From assembly GCA_003023725.1 (NCBI GenBank), contig PXYT01000011.1:27041-91040 (forward strand): DNA of 64,000 nucleotides, given 5' to 3'. The translations under genes and the position numbers were made by a program. Within the stretch, counting starts at the first letter, position 1. The number at the start of each line of letters is the position of its first letter. This document shows, in pieces, positions 51,797 to 61,224 of the stretch. The DNA is from Sulfobacillus benefaciens. Lineage in GTDB: Bacteria > Bacillota > Sulfobacillia > Sulfobacillales > Sulfobacillaceae. The notes beneath the pieces were generated by a model that was not told the DNA's origin, ran no database searches, and saw nothing but the letters and a program-made list of their open reading frames with translations.

Positions 51797-52723
51797 ATGC
51801 ATTTGTTAATTACAGGAGGAGCAGGATTCATAGGATCTCATATCTCCCCCTTAGCCCTTGAACAAGGTCACAGGGTCACGGTGGTCGATAACTTGAGTCA
51901 GGGACTGCGCGAAAATATTCCGCAAGGGGCGCGATTTGTCTACGGGGATATTTTGCGGCCCCAAAGCTGGGCCCCAAAAGTTGGGCCGGTTGACGTGGTC
52001 ATTCATCTGGCGGCTCAGATTAGCGTGCCCGCTTCGGAGAGTGATCCGCTGGAAGACCTCCGGCTCAATACGGAGGGAACTTTGAGAATGCTTCTGACCG
52101 CCAAGGATTTGGGGGCCAGGCAATTCCGCATGGCATCCTCCGCCGCCGTGTACGGCGATGAGTCGTGCCTGCCGCTTAAAGAAGACGGACCGGTGAGACC
52201 GATTGCGTTTTATGGATGGTCGAAATATACGGCTGAGCGATATGTGTTCCATTTTGCCGAACTTGAGGGTCTTGAAGCGATTGTGTTTCGCTTGGCTAAT
52301 GTTTATGGACCGAGACAAAGAACTGAGGGGGAAGGGGGAGTGATTGCTGTGTTTTGTGAGGCACTGGCCCAAAACCGGTTCCCCATAATCCACGGAGACG
52401 GATCGCAAACCCGTGACTTTGTTTACGCCAAAGATGTGGCGCGGGCCTTTTTGCATCGCCTAGCAAGTCCGGGCCCGGCGACTGTTTATAACATTAGTAC
52501 CGAAACCCGTACGTCAGTGCGAGAACTCTTTTCCATGCTGGCCCGCGTGGCCGGGAAGAGACAGGACGCCTTTCGATCGGCGCCTAGCCGTCCCGGTGAT
52601 ATCCATGACAGTGTTCTGTCCCGGCAGAAGGCGAAAAACTGGGGATTTACTGCTGAGACGCCTTTGGCGGACGGCTTGGCCTTGACCTGGAAATATTTCT
52701 TAGACCGGGAGTCTGAGGCTTAA
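51797..52723 (+). CDS. NAD-dependent sugar epimerase (GalE-like, SDR)
   Basis: A 308-residue extended SDR. The NAD motif is ITGGAGFIGSHI, then VVDNLSQG, VIHLAAQISVPAS with the family Ser, SSAAVYGDES, and the catalytic YGWSK (near 133). The pattern is that of UDP-glucose/UDP-N-acetylglucosamine 4-epimerases. It should supply UDP-galactose, UDP-GalNAc or a uronic-acid epimer for the glycan. Preceded by AAGGAG. Its TAA overlaps the next gene's ATG by one base. Confidence 0.85.
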   Translation: MHLLITGGAGFIGSHISPLALEQGHRVTVVDNLSQGLRENIPQGARFVYGDILRPQSWAPKVGPVDVVIHLAAQISVPASESDPLEDLRLNTEGTLRMLLTAKDLGARQFRMASSAAVYGDESCLPLKEDGPVRPIAFYGWSKYTAERYVFHFAELEGLEAIVFRLANVYGPRQRTEGEGGVIAVFCEALAQNRFPIIHGDGSQTRDFVYAKDVARAFLHRLASPGPATVYNISTETRTSVRELFSMLARVAGKRQDAFRSAPSRPGDIHDSVLSRQKAKNWGFTAETPLADGLALTWKYFLDRESEA

Positions 52724-53823
52724 TGCGCTTATTGTGGGTGCTTTCTTCGCTGGAGGGGAAAGTGGGGACGATTGTGGCTCAAATGGCGTCCTCCGTTCTT
52801 CTCGAACACGGATGGGAAATCGACATTTTACCTCTGAACCCCTTGAATCCGCAGGTGGTGTCCTATCCGTTCCCCCCGGGTGTAGAGATATTATCAAGGC
52901 CCCAAATGAGCCATTTTGGGGTCAAAATTGGGACCAAAGGATTGTTTCGGCGGTTGTACACGTACTACGATCGCATTGTCGTGGACCAAAACTTGGATTT
53001 TTCGCTGAAGGCGATTATGGCCATTGGCAAACATGCGACGGATTCGCATACGATTCTGATTTGCGGGCAGGTGGCATCGGAACTCCTGGCTTCGCATGGC
53101 GATCAGGCGCCGCGACTGAAAAAGTTGATGCTGGACTGGTACCCGGGAGCCTCTAGAATTATTGCCTTATCCAACCGCATTTATGACGACTTGGTTGCGA
53201 ACTTCGGTGTCTCTCCCCGGCAAATTACCCGTTTGTTTTTGCCTGTTCCGCTCTATGTTCAACAGGTTCAACCTCCCCAGGATCCGCCTCTCCCTTCACC
53301 TCGGGCGGAAGTCGTTGTGTTTGGCGAGCTAGACCCCTTGAAAGGTCTGGAAGGTTTTCTGTTGATGGCGAAAGCCCTCTACGACCAGGGGATCTTGTTT
53401 CGAATTGCCGTACTCGGAGACGGTCCATCGCGTAGAGACGCACAAAAATTGGCCCGATCCTTGAACATAAATTGTGTTTTTGCGGGATGGCCGCTCAATC
53501 CCTTTGAGTGGTTCCGGTCGGCCGAGGTCTTGGTCGCGCCCCAATACCTGGATGGATGCGCTCTGGATGCGCAGCTGGCGATGTTTAGCGGAATCCCGGT
53601 ACTCGGTTACCGGGCGGCATCCGCCCTCGGTGAATTGATGTCGGAATACGGTATAGGAGAACTCGTCGACACCAACGGCCCTCTGGCCTTGTCGGACCGT
53701 CTAGCCCAATGGCTAAACCACTCACGGGATAAGATGGGTTACCGCCCCCTTCCCGAGACCATCAAAGAGCGTCTTTTCGGTTCTGCCGGCCACGATGCCT
53801 GGATGAAGGCATTAACGGGCTAG
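52723..53823 (+). CDS. GT-B glycosyltransferase
   Basis: A 366-residue protein with the weak but consistent signs of a family 4 glycosyltransferase: LLWVLSSLEGKVGTIVAQMA at the N terminus, IIALSNRIYDDL, EVVVFGELDPLKGLEGFLLMA in the donor fold, VLGDGPSRRDAQ, and LVAPQYLDGCALDAQLAMFSGIPVLGY in place of the E-x7-E region (both Glu positions changed). Loss of these acids may mean a different donor or a structural role. It is coupled to the epimerase gene. Its 3' end overlaps the convergent flavoprotein gene by 12 bases. Confidence 0.75.
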   Translation: MRLLWVLSSLEGKVGTIVAQMASSVLLEHGWEIDILPLNPLNPQVVSYPFPPGVEILSRPQMSHFGVKIGTKGLFRRLYTYYDRIVVDQNLDFSLKAIMAIGKHATDSHTILICGQVASELLASHGDQAPRLKKLMLDWYPGASRIIALSNRIYDDLVANFGVSPRQITRLFLPVPLYVQQVQPPQDPPLPSPRAEVVVFGELDPLKGLEGFLLMAKALYDQGILFRIAVLGDGPSRRDAQKLARSLNINCVFAGWPLNPFEWFRSAEVLVAPQYLDGCALDAQLAMFSGIPVLGYRAASALGELMSEYGIGELVDTNGPLALSDRLAQWLNHSRDKMGYRPLPETIKERLFGSAGHDAWMKALTG

Positions 53824-54939
53824 AGAACGAAAATGCAATTGACTGAGCAGGGTATTCTGCGTTTTGGCAAGGAGTCGGTCATAAGTGGAATCCCCTTGGG
53901 TAAGGGCCAAATACTCCTCAAGCAGTTGGGTGTGTTTCAGAAACCAGTCAGCCCAAAAGCCGGCCAAAGGATAGAAGAGGCGCGACATTTTCAAAGCCGG
54001 TTTCAACTGGCTCCATAAACGCTCCCGGATGAGCGTATTGTACGGATCTGTGCTCGTTTTGTTCTCGCATGCGGCGTTAATGACTTCCGCAGCGACATGG
54101 GCGCTGTAAAGAGCCGAGTAAATGCCTTCTGCGGAAAAGCCGTCCATGAGGCCGGCAGCATCGCCGATAAGGAGGCCGTGATGAATTGCCAGGGGACTGA
54201 AATGTGTACGGTAGGGCAAGGGATGGGCTAAAATTGGCGCCGTGCCCAATCCCGGCACGGCCCTTTTCATGTAATCCTGAAGGAGGTGTTTCAGAGAGGG
54301 CAGTTTGCCGGCCTTAAATGAACCGATACCAATATTCGCCGTAGAACCATGAGGAATAACCCAGGCATAACCCCAAGGGTAACGGGAAACATCGATTTCC
54401 ACGCGATTCATATCGTCTTTGGCTAAGGCCAAGGGAATTTCGGTTTCGAGGGCAGCGCCGTTATGGGCGCGGCTGAGGCCGAAGTATTTGGCGCTGATGC
54501 CTTTGGCGCCGTCCGCGCCAATGAGATAACGGCTGCGGTAATAGCCTTGTGATGTCTTTACCAAATATTCTTCCCCGTCAAAGGCAAAGGCGGTTACCGT
54601 CGTGCCGAAGACTATCTTGGCCCCGGAACGCTCGGCTTCCACAGCCAGCCAGGCGTCAAAATTCGTCCTGTCCACGGTATAACAAAACGGGCGGGAGGTG
54701 GGAATGGTTCTGGCTCCCTTTCGCCCCCGAAAGGTCCAAAAGACCGGCGCCGACAACACATGATTTTGGAATGATTGGGGCAAAAGTGGCAACGCGCGCG
54801 ACGTGATGGCGCCGCCGCAGGGTTTCTTGCGAGGAAAGGCTGATTTCTCCAGAACGCGAACATGCTTGCCTCTTTGGGAGAGCAGTCTCGCTGCGGTAGA
54901 ACCCGCTGGCCCCGCACCGATGATAATGACATCGTCCAT
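53812..54939 (-). CDS. Geranylgeranyl-reductase-family flavoprotein
   Basis: A 375-residue FAD-dependent oxidoreductase. It has the N-terminal IIIGAGPAGSTAARLLS dinucleotide motif, EKSAFPRKKPCGG (the KPCGG mark of the family), YLIGADGAKG, and the FAD-binding GDAAGLMDGFSAEGIYSA near residue 263. The family reduces double bonds of isoprenoid chains, including geranylgeranyl groups and menaquinone side chains. In a Sulfobacillus-like cell a quinone or lipid substrate is plausible. The gene is transcribed alone, convergent with the glycosyltransferase gene and divergent from the YerB-type gene. Confidence 0.85.
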   Translation of the reverse strand: MDDVIIIGAGPAGSTAARLLSQRGKHVRVLEKSAFPRKKPCGGAITSRALPLLPQSFQNHVLSAPVFWTFRGRKGARTIPTSRPFCYTVDRTNFDAWLAVEAERSGAKIVFGTTVTAFAFDGEEYLVKTSQGYYRSRYLIGADGAKGISAKYFGLSRAHNGAALETEIPLALAKDDMNRVEIDVSRYPWGYAWVIPHGSTANIGIGSFKAGKLPSLKHLLQDYMKRAVPGLGTAPILAHPLPYRTHFSPLAIHHGLLIGDAAGLMDGFSAEGIYSALYSAHVAAEVINAACENKTSTDPYNTLIRERLWSQLKPALKMSRLFYPLAGFWADWFLKHTQLLEEYLALTQGDSTYDRLLAKTQNTLLSQLHFRSLAR

Positions 54940-55142
54940 GCTATGACCTCCTGGTTGGTGGTTGAAGTGATTTCCATTATTACCAACGCTTGATTTCGTG
55001 ACCCATTTCCGTTTTAGTGTAACATGAGATCCCTTTTTAGGAATTTTAGAGACGAATCGATCCTCGGCAAGGGGCGATTATCCCCACAATAGCCCCCTTC
55101 GGTGTAGAGGATGGGCAAGATTGTCTAAACAGATAGGAGATT

Positions 55143-56228
55143 ATGATAATGCACAAAACGTACCCCGGTTTACTGATTCTGACGACGGCACTTTTTCTGG
55201 CCGGTTGCGGTTCTTCACATCCTGTGTCCCGTGCTCATTCATCTTCCAAAACCTCTCATCCCGTGAGCTCATCACCTTTACTCTCGCGGCAGAAGAATCT
55301 TGATCCCTTAACGGGATTGCCTTCGCCGGTTCACGGTCCCTTGCTGGCGGTCATGGTGGAGAACAGTGAATATGGTCGTCCGCAGTATGGTCTGCGATCG
55401 GCAGATGTGGTTTATGAGGCTTATACCGAATTCTTTTATTATTCTCGATTTATGCTGTTATTTTACGGAAAAGAACCCGCTCAAGTGGGCCCGGTCCGAT
55501 CGGCCCGTCCCTATTTCGTCAGTTGGGTCCACGGTTGGCCCAATGCCGCCTATGTGCACGCTGGGGCGTCAAACCCGGGATATGTGAGCATTAACCGAGA
55601 TCATATTCATAATTTGGATGTGGATGCCAATGCTTTTGGCCTGGCTTATCGCGTATCCTCTCGTCCCGCGCCTCACAACTTGTTTATGAGCGTACCTAAG
55701 GCAGCTGCTTTAGCGAAACGTTATTGGGGAAATCCCGGTATCACCCCGCATTGGCGTTTTGGACCGAAAGCGGGGAGTACACCACCCAAGTATCAAACAA
55801 TAACGTTAACCTGGAATACGCATAACACCGTTGAACAGTGGCGGTGGGATGCGGCGGCCAGAGGGTGGACACGCTGGGTATTATGTCCAGAATGTCCCAA
55901 CAATCAATATCAGCAGGTCATGGGACTTAACAGTCATAAACCGGTGGTGGCTTCGAATATTGTCATTCAGTATACGACGGAACAGTACTTGCCGGATCCT
56001 GCGGGTACAGGGTGGATTCAAATTCAGACGCATGGTCAGGGAAAAGCTCTCTTAATATTGGGAAACCACATTTATAAAGGCACCTGGAGCAATTCCGGGC
56101 CCGGCCAGCCCACTAAATTTTTCCTCGCCAACGGCAAATCAGCCTTGTTCACGCCCGGGCAGACATGGATTGAAGTCGTGCCGAACAATCATTCGGCTGC
56201 CAATCCGTTTAAATTGCAATTACAATAG
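55143..56228 (+). CDS. YerB-type DUF3048 lipoprotein
   Basis: A 361-residue lipoprotein with a lipobox LAGC (Cys near residue 22) and a Ser-rich linker to about 48. The body is the DUF3048/YerB fold: LDPLTGLP near 53, VMVENSEYGRPQYGLRSADVVYE near 70, QVGPVRSARPYFVSW near 115, and YTTEQYLPDP plus a Gly-rich strand near the C terminus. YerB-type proteins are membrane-attached and of unknown function. The ATG at 55149 is better spaced from GGAGA and may be the true start. A perfect hairpin follows the gene. Confidence 0.85.
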   Translation: MIMHKTYPGLLILTTALFLAGCGSSHPVSRAHSSSKTSHPVSSSPLLSRQKNLDPLTGLPSPVHGPLLAVMVENSEYGRPQYGLRSADVVYEAYTEFFYYSRFMLLFYGKEPAQVGPVRSARPYFVSWVHGWPNAAYVHAGASNPGYVSINRDHIHNLDVDANAFGLAYRVSSRPAPHNLFMSVPKAAALAKRYWGNPGITPHWRFGPKAGSTPPKYQTITLTWNTHNTVEQWRWDAAARGWTRWVLCPECPNNQYQQVMGLNSHKPVVASNIVIQYTTEQYLPDPAGTGWIQIQTHGQGKALLILGNHIYKGTWSNSGPGQPTKFFLANGKSALFTPGQTWIEVVPNNHSAANPFKLQLQ

Positions 56229-56256
56229 TCAGTGGCCGTAATGAACCCTAACATCT

Positions 56257-56290
56257 CCTCTCACCCTTGATTCACCCCAAGGGTGAGAGG
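56257..56290 (+). terminator. Hairpin after the YerB-type gene
   Basis: A perfect 12-base-pair stem (CCTCTCACCCTT with AAGGGTGAGAGG) and a ten-base loop lie 28 bases past the stop. The T-rich tract is delayed (GTTGCATTTT), so it may end transcription only partly. Confidence 0.6.
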
Positions 56291-56361
56291 TGTGCGTTGC
56301 ATTTTCATCGTTGATGTTGACCCGAAGACTGATATAATTGGGCTGAAACTGAGGTGATAGG

Positions 56362-57765
56362 GTGTTTAAACACTGGACCAACAGGTGGGATGAGTTGGCG
56401 GTCCTCATTGATACGGGATCCGCTTATTTAGCTTATCTTATTGCGGTGCACGTGTACTTGACATGGATTAATCCTCATGTTGCCACCATGGAATTGGTTA
56501 CTTTTTATTTTTCGTTTTCGCCGGTGTTATTGGCTCTGAGTTGGATTGTTTTGAAATTCAATTTCAAAGGGTATTCAAGACGATGGAACCAATTGCCTGC
56601 GGAAGTCCGGATGCTTTTGTTGGCGAATATGGAAAGCACGCTGGCGTTGGCGCTGCTTATTTTTTTGGTGAAAGCCACCTGGTTTTCCCGTTTAATCTTC
56701 GTCATTCTTCCCCTGATTTCCATGGTCTTGCAACTCACTGTCCATGTTCTAACCAAGATCGGTGTCAATCGGATCCGGTTGGGCAAACGGGATGTGAAGC
56801 GCCTCATTATTATTGGGTATCCCAAGCGAGTCAGGATTTTTTCCAGAACCGTAGAACAGGTTCCCTCTGCAGGGATGGATGTGGTTGACCGTATGGAGAT
56901 TCCACTAGGCTCGGTTGAAATCGGGCACCAGGCCATAAATACTCTGCGCCAGCTATTGCATACCACGGTGATCGATACCGTAGTGCTGGCATTGCCCATG
57001 GCTGACGACGTCATGATGAGCGCGATTCAAATGGCGCACCAGCAAGGCAAGGAGGTGCGCATGGTGCTGGATGAGGTGGGGGCTCTCGCGTACAAGTCGG
57101 TTCTTTATGATTTCTACGGGAATTCGGTACTGGTGGTGAATTCCAGCCGAGGCCAGCAGTCTGCCCGTCAGGCGATTAAACGGGCCATGGACATGGTTTT
57201 CGCCTTGTTTATACTGCTTGTTACCCTTCCGGTGATGGCTCTGATTGCCTTGTTAATCAAATGGGACAGCCCGGAGGGTTCGGTATTTTTTGTTCAGGAC
57301 CGGGTTGGCCTCAATGGTCGAATCTTTCCGTGCTTCAAGTTCCGCACCATGGTGCCCAACGCGGAAAGCTTGAAAGCGGAATTCGCACACCTGAACGTGA
57401 TGAGCGGCCCGGTGTTCAAAATTCCGGACGATCCGCGAACGACCCGACTGGGCAAGCTGCTTCGCCGGACCAGTCTAGACGAATTACCGCAGCTTGTTAA
57501 CGTTCTTTTGGGGCATATGAGTCTCGTAGGGCCTAGACCGGCTCTGCCTTCTGAAGTCGAGCATTATGGGGAAGACTACCGTAAGCGGTTGTCGGTTCGT
57601 CCCGGCATCACCTGTCTGTGGCAGATTTCCGGGCGCAATGACATTGATTTTGAGCACTGGATGCAGCTAGATATGGAGTACATTGATTCCTGGTCGCTGA
57701 TTTTGGATCTTAAGATTCTTTTGAAGACTATTCCCGCCGTGATTCAGCAAAAAGGCGCCCATTAG
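56362..57765 (+). CDS. Large polytopic phosphoglycosyltransferase (WcaJ/WbaP type)
   Basis: A 467-residue polyprenol-phosphate sugar-phosphate transferase. Four N-terminal membrane helices (about 15-140) and a Rossmann-like cytosolic region (150-250) precede a membrane helix near 280-300 and the catalytic core: FFVQDRVGLNGRIF, CFKFRTMVPNAE, RTSLDELPQLVNVL, MSLVGPRPALP and RPGITCLWQISGR. It should transfer glucose- or galactose-1-phosphate onto undecaprenyl phosphate as the first step of an exopolysaccharide. The start is GTG after GAGGTGATA. It stands alone. The smaller member at 32183 is of the same superfamily. Confidence 0.9.
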   Translation: MFKHWTNRWDELAVLIDTGSAYLAYLIAVHVYLTWINPHVATMELVTFYFSFSPVLLALSWIVLKFNFKGYSRRWNQLPAEVRMLLLANMESTLALALLIFLVKATWFSRLIFVILPLISMVLQLTVHVLTKIGVNRIRLGKRDVKRLIIIGYPKRVRIFSRTVEQVPSAGMDVVDRMEIPLGSVEIGHQAINTLRQLLHTTVIDTVVLALPMADDVMMSAIQMAHQQGKEVRMVLDEVGALAYKSVLYDFYGNSVLVVNSSRGQQSARQAIKRAMDMVFALFILLVTLPVMALIALLIKWDSPEGSVFFVQDRVGLNGRIFPCFKFRTMVPNAESLKAEFAHLNVMSGPVFKIPDDPRTTRLGKLLRRTSLDELPQLVNVLLGHMSLVGPRPALPSEVEHYGEDYRKRLSVRPGITCLWQISGRNDIDFEHWMQLDMEYIDSWSLILDLKILLKTIPAVIQQKGAH

Positions 57766-57880
57766 TTCTGACTGAGACAAAAATTCGTGCTCTCTTAGAG
57801 ATATTCCCGCTTCCGGGCTTTGCATCCCTCCCGGCCCTCATCTAAAATAGAAAAAAATATTGCCGTGCAGGAGGTCGATG

Positions 57881-58357
57881 ATGCCCGAACAAGATGCCCA
57901 GCTTTTGCACGTGATTGGAGATGCCCCGGAAGGTCCCTGGAGTGTTTTTTCCGTTCCGCTGGGCGACGGCACGGGAATGGCGTCGGTTATTTTTCCGCGG
58001 TCTTTGTGGATTGAAATCAGTCGACGCGATCCCTTTTCCTCTGATATTTCAATTATGGAACGAATTGGTCGCCAAGCTATTTCCCGTCGCCTCGAGCGCC
58101 ACGAGTCTGTGTATACCGTTATCGTCCAAGCCGAAGACATTCCAGATATCCGGACTGAGTCTCACGAACCTTGGTACATGACGTTAAGACGGTGTGGGAA
58201 GTGCCAGCAGACGGTTCCCCATGGTGAGGTTTTGGAAGGCCTGTCCAATGCGTTGCCGCCCGATTCCCGTGGGCAGATAACCGTGGAGGTTTTGTGCCCT
58301 TCGTGCATGGTGCAAACTCGGCACAGACTGAATCCATGGGGAGTTCTCACTGATTAA
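57881..58357 (+). CDS. Small protein with Cys-pair (Zn-ribbon-like) tail
   Basis: A 158-residue soluble protein. Residues 1-95 look like a mixed alpha/beta domain (VFSVPLGDGTGMASVIFPRSLW). The tail has two CxxC pairs, CGKC near 105 and CPSC near 142, suggesting a Zn-ribbon. No family was recognised. The start follows CAGGAGGTCGATG. It lies 28 bases before the S53 peptidase on the same strand and is probably in the same transcript. Confidence 0.6.
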   Translation: MPEQDAQLLHVIGDAPEGPWSVFSVPLGDGTGMASVIFPRSLWIEISRRDPFSSDISIMERIGRQAISRRLERHESVYTVIVQAEDIPDIRTESHEPWYMTLRRCGKCQQTVPHGEVLEGLSNALPPDSRGQITVEVLCPSCMVQTRHRLNPWGVLTD

Positions 58358-58385
58358 GCAGAGGGGTGGCGAGGAGGGAGAGAAT

Positions 58386-59963
58386 ATGACCGAAGAACTT
58401 GTCAAGATACCAGGGCATCTTTTGCCCCGGGAACCGGCACAGGCTTACCTGCCACCGAAAGACAAGGAGCGGGTTATCAAGTGGACCTGTGTGTTTCAGC
58501 CTCGACAAGAAGACGAACTGGAACAGAGGCTTCTTCGGCAGGAGGCACCGCTGACGCGAGAGGAACTGCACCGAACTTTCGGGCCGGATCCCGATTTGGT
58601 CAGACGTGCCGAAAACTGGCTGACGCGTCTCGGTGTTCAATCGTTGGGGTATGATGGCTTTGTTTTAAAGCTCAAGGGTACGATGCAACAAATTGAAGAG
58701 ACGCTGGGAATTACTTGGGGTGAGAAAGACGGGTTTTTCATGCCGCTGACAGACCCCATGGTGCCTGAGTGGCTTAAGCCAGCGATTATTGGTTTTGTCG
58801 GACTGGAAAATGTCTCCCGCCTCCATCCCCGTTTTCGCTCTCCGAGCCGTCGCGAACAACTGGCGAATAACGGGCAGGGGTTTTTCCCTCAAGACATTCA
58901 AACCGCCTACCAATTTCCCGGACAGTGGGACGGATCGGGGATGACCATTGGATTGCTGGAATTTTCCAATGGGTATAACCCTCACGATGTCACCACTTTC
59001 TGGAGCCAATTCGGCATTCCGGCTCCCTCTTTGATTTTCGTTTCGGTAGACGGCACTCCTAACGACAATGGCGTGCATGGCTATGATATGGAAGCGACCT
59101 TGGACGTGGAGTGGTCGGGGGCCATGGCGCCCGGGGCCAACCTGGTGGTTTACGAATCCAGCGCCGGAACCAGTGACACCTCCTTTGCGTTGTCGGTTCT
59201 GCACGCTCTGCACTACGCTTATCAAGATACACTCAATCATCCCAATGTGTTGTCGATTAGCTATGGAGACGGGGAAACCCGTTTCCCGGTAGTGACGATG
59301 CGGGCGTGGGATCAAATGGCGCGAAACGCGGCGGCTGTCGGGATTACCATATTTGTGGCATCAGGTGATGAAGGAGCCTATGGGCTGCACGGACCGGGAC
59401 GAAAGATTTGTCATGTTGATGCTCCCGCCAACTGTCCCCATATGGTCGCGGCCGGCGGAACCCATCTGGTTCTCGACACTCAAGGACATATTGCCATTGA
59501 GACGGGCTGGACGGATACCAATCATAACGGGGCCTCTGGTGGCGGGATCAGTCAGGTCTTTTCCGTACCTGTCTATCAGGAGGCGATTACGTTGCCGGTA
59601 AAACCGGGATTCCACCCGGGGCGGGGTGTCCCCGATGTGGCTTTAAATGCCGACCCGGACACGGGTTACGCGATTTTCTTCCAGGGAGCATGGACCGTTG
59701 TTGGCGGAACTTCAGCTGCGTCCCCCATTTGGGCTGCGTTAATGGCGATTATCAACCAGGTGCGGGCACAACAAAGAAAGCCGGTTCAAGGATATTTGAA
59801 TCCGGCGCTTTATGGGCTGGACCACGCATCCACGTTTCACGCTATTACCGTGGGCAATAATTCTTACGACGGTGTCATTGGCTACCAATGCACGCCGGGG
59901 TGGAATGCGGTGACAGGATGGGGATCACCGGTGGCGCGTGCCCTGGCGAACAGTTTGTCCTAA
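58386..59963 (+). CDS. S53-family (kumamolisin/sedolisin) acid serine peptidase
   Basis: A 525-residue peptidase. The N-terminal 170 residues form the pro-kumamolisin domain, which folds the enzyme and is cut off. The catalytic domain shows the S53 triad in order: Glu in YDMEATLDVEW (near 236, with Asp at 240), Asp in ASGDEGAYG (near 328), and Ser in GGTSAASP (near 441). Ca-binding residues near the C terminus include the Asp in NSYDGVIGY. S53 enzymes are active at acid pH and suit extracellular nutrition in an acidophile. No N-terminal signal peptide is visible, as in kumamolisin itself. Preceded by AGGAGGGAGA. Confidence 0.93.
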   Translation: MTEELVKIPGHLLPREPAQAYLPPKDKERVIKWTCVFQPRQEDELEQRLLRQEAPLTREELHRTFGPDPDLVRRAENWLTRLGVQSLGYDGFVLKLKGTMQQIEETLGITWGEKDGFFMPLTDPMVPEWLKPAIIGFVGLENVSRLHPRFRSPSRREQLANNGQGFFPQDIQTAYQFPGQWDGSGMTIGLLEFSNGYNPHDVTTFWSQFGIPAPSLIFVSVDGTPNDNGVHGYDMEATLDVEWSGAMAPGANLVVYESSAGTSDTSFALSVLHALHYAYQDTLNHPNVLSISYGDGETRFPVVTMRAWDQMARNAAAVGITIFVASGDEGAYGLHGPGRKICHVDAPANCPHMVAAGGTHLVLDTQGHIAIETGWTDTNHNGASGGGISQVFSVPVYQEAITLPVKPGFHPGRGVPDVALNADPDTGYAIFFQGAWTVVGGTSAASPIWAALMAIINQVRAQQRKPVQGYLNPALYGLDHASTFHAITVGNNSYDGVIGYQCTPGWNAVTGWGSPVARALANSLS

Positions 59964-60372
59964 ACATTCTTCCCAATCAACAATTAGCGGCAAAGTTCTT
60001 AATTTTCGGCATTGTCCCGATCCCGAAATCCCTGGATGCCGTCGTCTTAAGCCGGGCCACACACCGGTAGGTCGGAAATTCCAGGGATCCCGGGTTTTGT
60101 CTCTTCTCAGGACTGTCGCACTGATTCCTCCTGTGTATCAATCTTGGATTGCCTTTGACCGTTGCGGGTGCGGGGCAACCGGAACTGTTGAAAGAAAAAG
60201 GGTAGGGGATTTTGTGATGAGCCAACGGATTTTGATCATGAATGCCGCCATGACGGTTCGGGTTGATCGGAATCACTTTTCTCGATAGGGCCAATCGATT
60301 AGAATGGGTGGCTGCGAAGGATCTGTTGCGGTACGAATACTTCCGGTAGGTCAATATGGTGATGGAGGCGCG
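59964..60372. other. Intergenic stretch with an inverted repeat
   Basis: About 400 bases with no supported gene. An 8-bp inverted repeat ATCCCTGG (60028-60035) with CCAGGGAT (60081-60088) is followed by CCCGGGTTTT, which could act as a weak terminator for the S53 peptidase. The rest shows no recognisable product in any frame. Confidence 0.4.
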
Positions 60373-60570
60373 CTACCTCGTGATGTAGACCATCACGCCG
60401 ATAAACACCAAGAAGCCAACCCAAAGGGCTATCCCCCCAGGGCGGGCTACGTTGACGTTGAATCCTCCCCAGCGCGGCACAAAGGTGCGCGGGTCGTCCT
60501 TGTTGTAATAGAGGATATAAGACCACCAAACCCGCTTGTCATGATGCTGTTCGTCTTTGCTCAATTCCAA
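60373..60570 (-). CDS. Small DUF5808-like membrane protein
   Basis: A 65-residue protein. The core YYNKDDPRTFVPRWGGFNVNVARPG matches in pattern the DUF5808 signature (FYYNPDDPRxFVPKRxGxGWxxNFARP), followed by one membrane helix (about residues 45-63). Function unknown; members usually occur as small membrane or transport-associated proteins. The start is TTG; a second TTG six bases on is better spaced from AAGGAG. Confidence 0.65.
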   Translation of the reverse strand: MELSKDEQHHDKRVWWSYILYYNKDDPRTFVPRWGGFNVNVARPGGIALWVGFLVFIGVMVYITR

Positions 60571-61224
60571 GATCTCCTTGCATTCGCCACTTTCATTTTG
60601 GCATCATCTTCACCGTCCCGTTTCCTCGAACAAGAGCCGGGGTGTCAGAACCTAAAGATCCACACGTCAGTTTTCTCCTCAGTGCATAGAGTTCTTTACG
60701 GACAGCTGCTGGACCGTTATGCCACCAAGAGTGCATGGTTGGGCTCTTAAGTATTTGGAACGGGGTCAATCTCATGAGGGGGTTTGACGACGATTCCGTA
60801 CGCCATGGTGGCATATCAGAGATAGGCAGCAAACCCGAGAGCGGCAGGATCCCCTAATTTACACCACTCGATTGGACATTAACCAATATTCCCGACCGTG
60901 TCAACGGCTTAATACGGTCTTAACAGAACGATCATGCGGTGTTAATCACTCTCTTCTACACTACAAGCGATTGTGGCTAAAAAAGCATGAGGAAAATGCC
61001 TGCAATAGCCCCAAAGACGGACCCTTTGCTGCTTCGTCCTTGGGGCTCGCGGGGAGTCGGGAAAAAGTCCTGATATTCCGGGGACAATGTCTAGGGATAC
61101 ACTTATCCGCTGTCGCGATCGAACTCGACTGTCACCCGGTATCTTTGGGAGTACGGCTACGGCGTCTCATGTGCATGAGCTGACATCTTCAGGAATAATA
61201 GGATGAAGAGGGAGAGGGTTTAGC
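60571..61224. other. Intergenic stretch, nothing recognised
   Basis: About 650 bases. Frames of 79 codons (minus, 60593-60832) and 103 codons (plus, 60872-61183) have neither ribosome sites nor domain motifs. The base composition is A/T-richer than the neighbouring genes. The promoter of the flavoprotein at 61225 should lie at the right-hand end. Confidence 0.5.

Noticed and set aside
60593-61183. Two short frames (60593-60832 minus, 60872-61183 plus)
   Set aside because: No ribosome sites and no domain patterns; they probably arise by chance.
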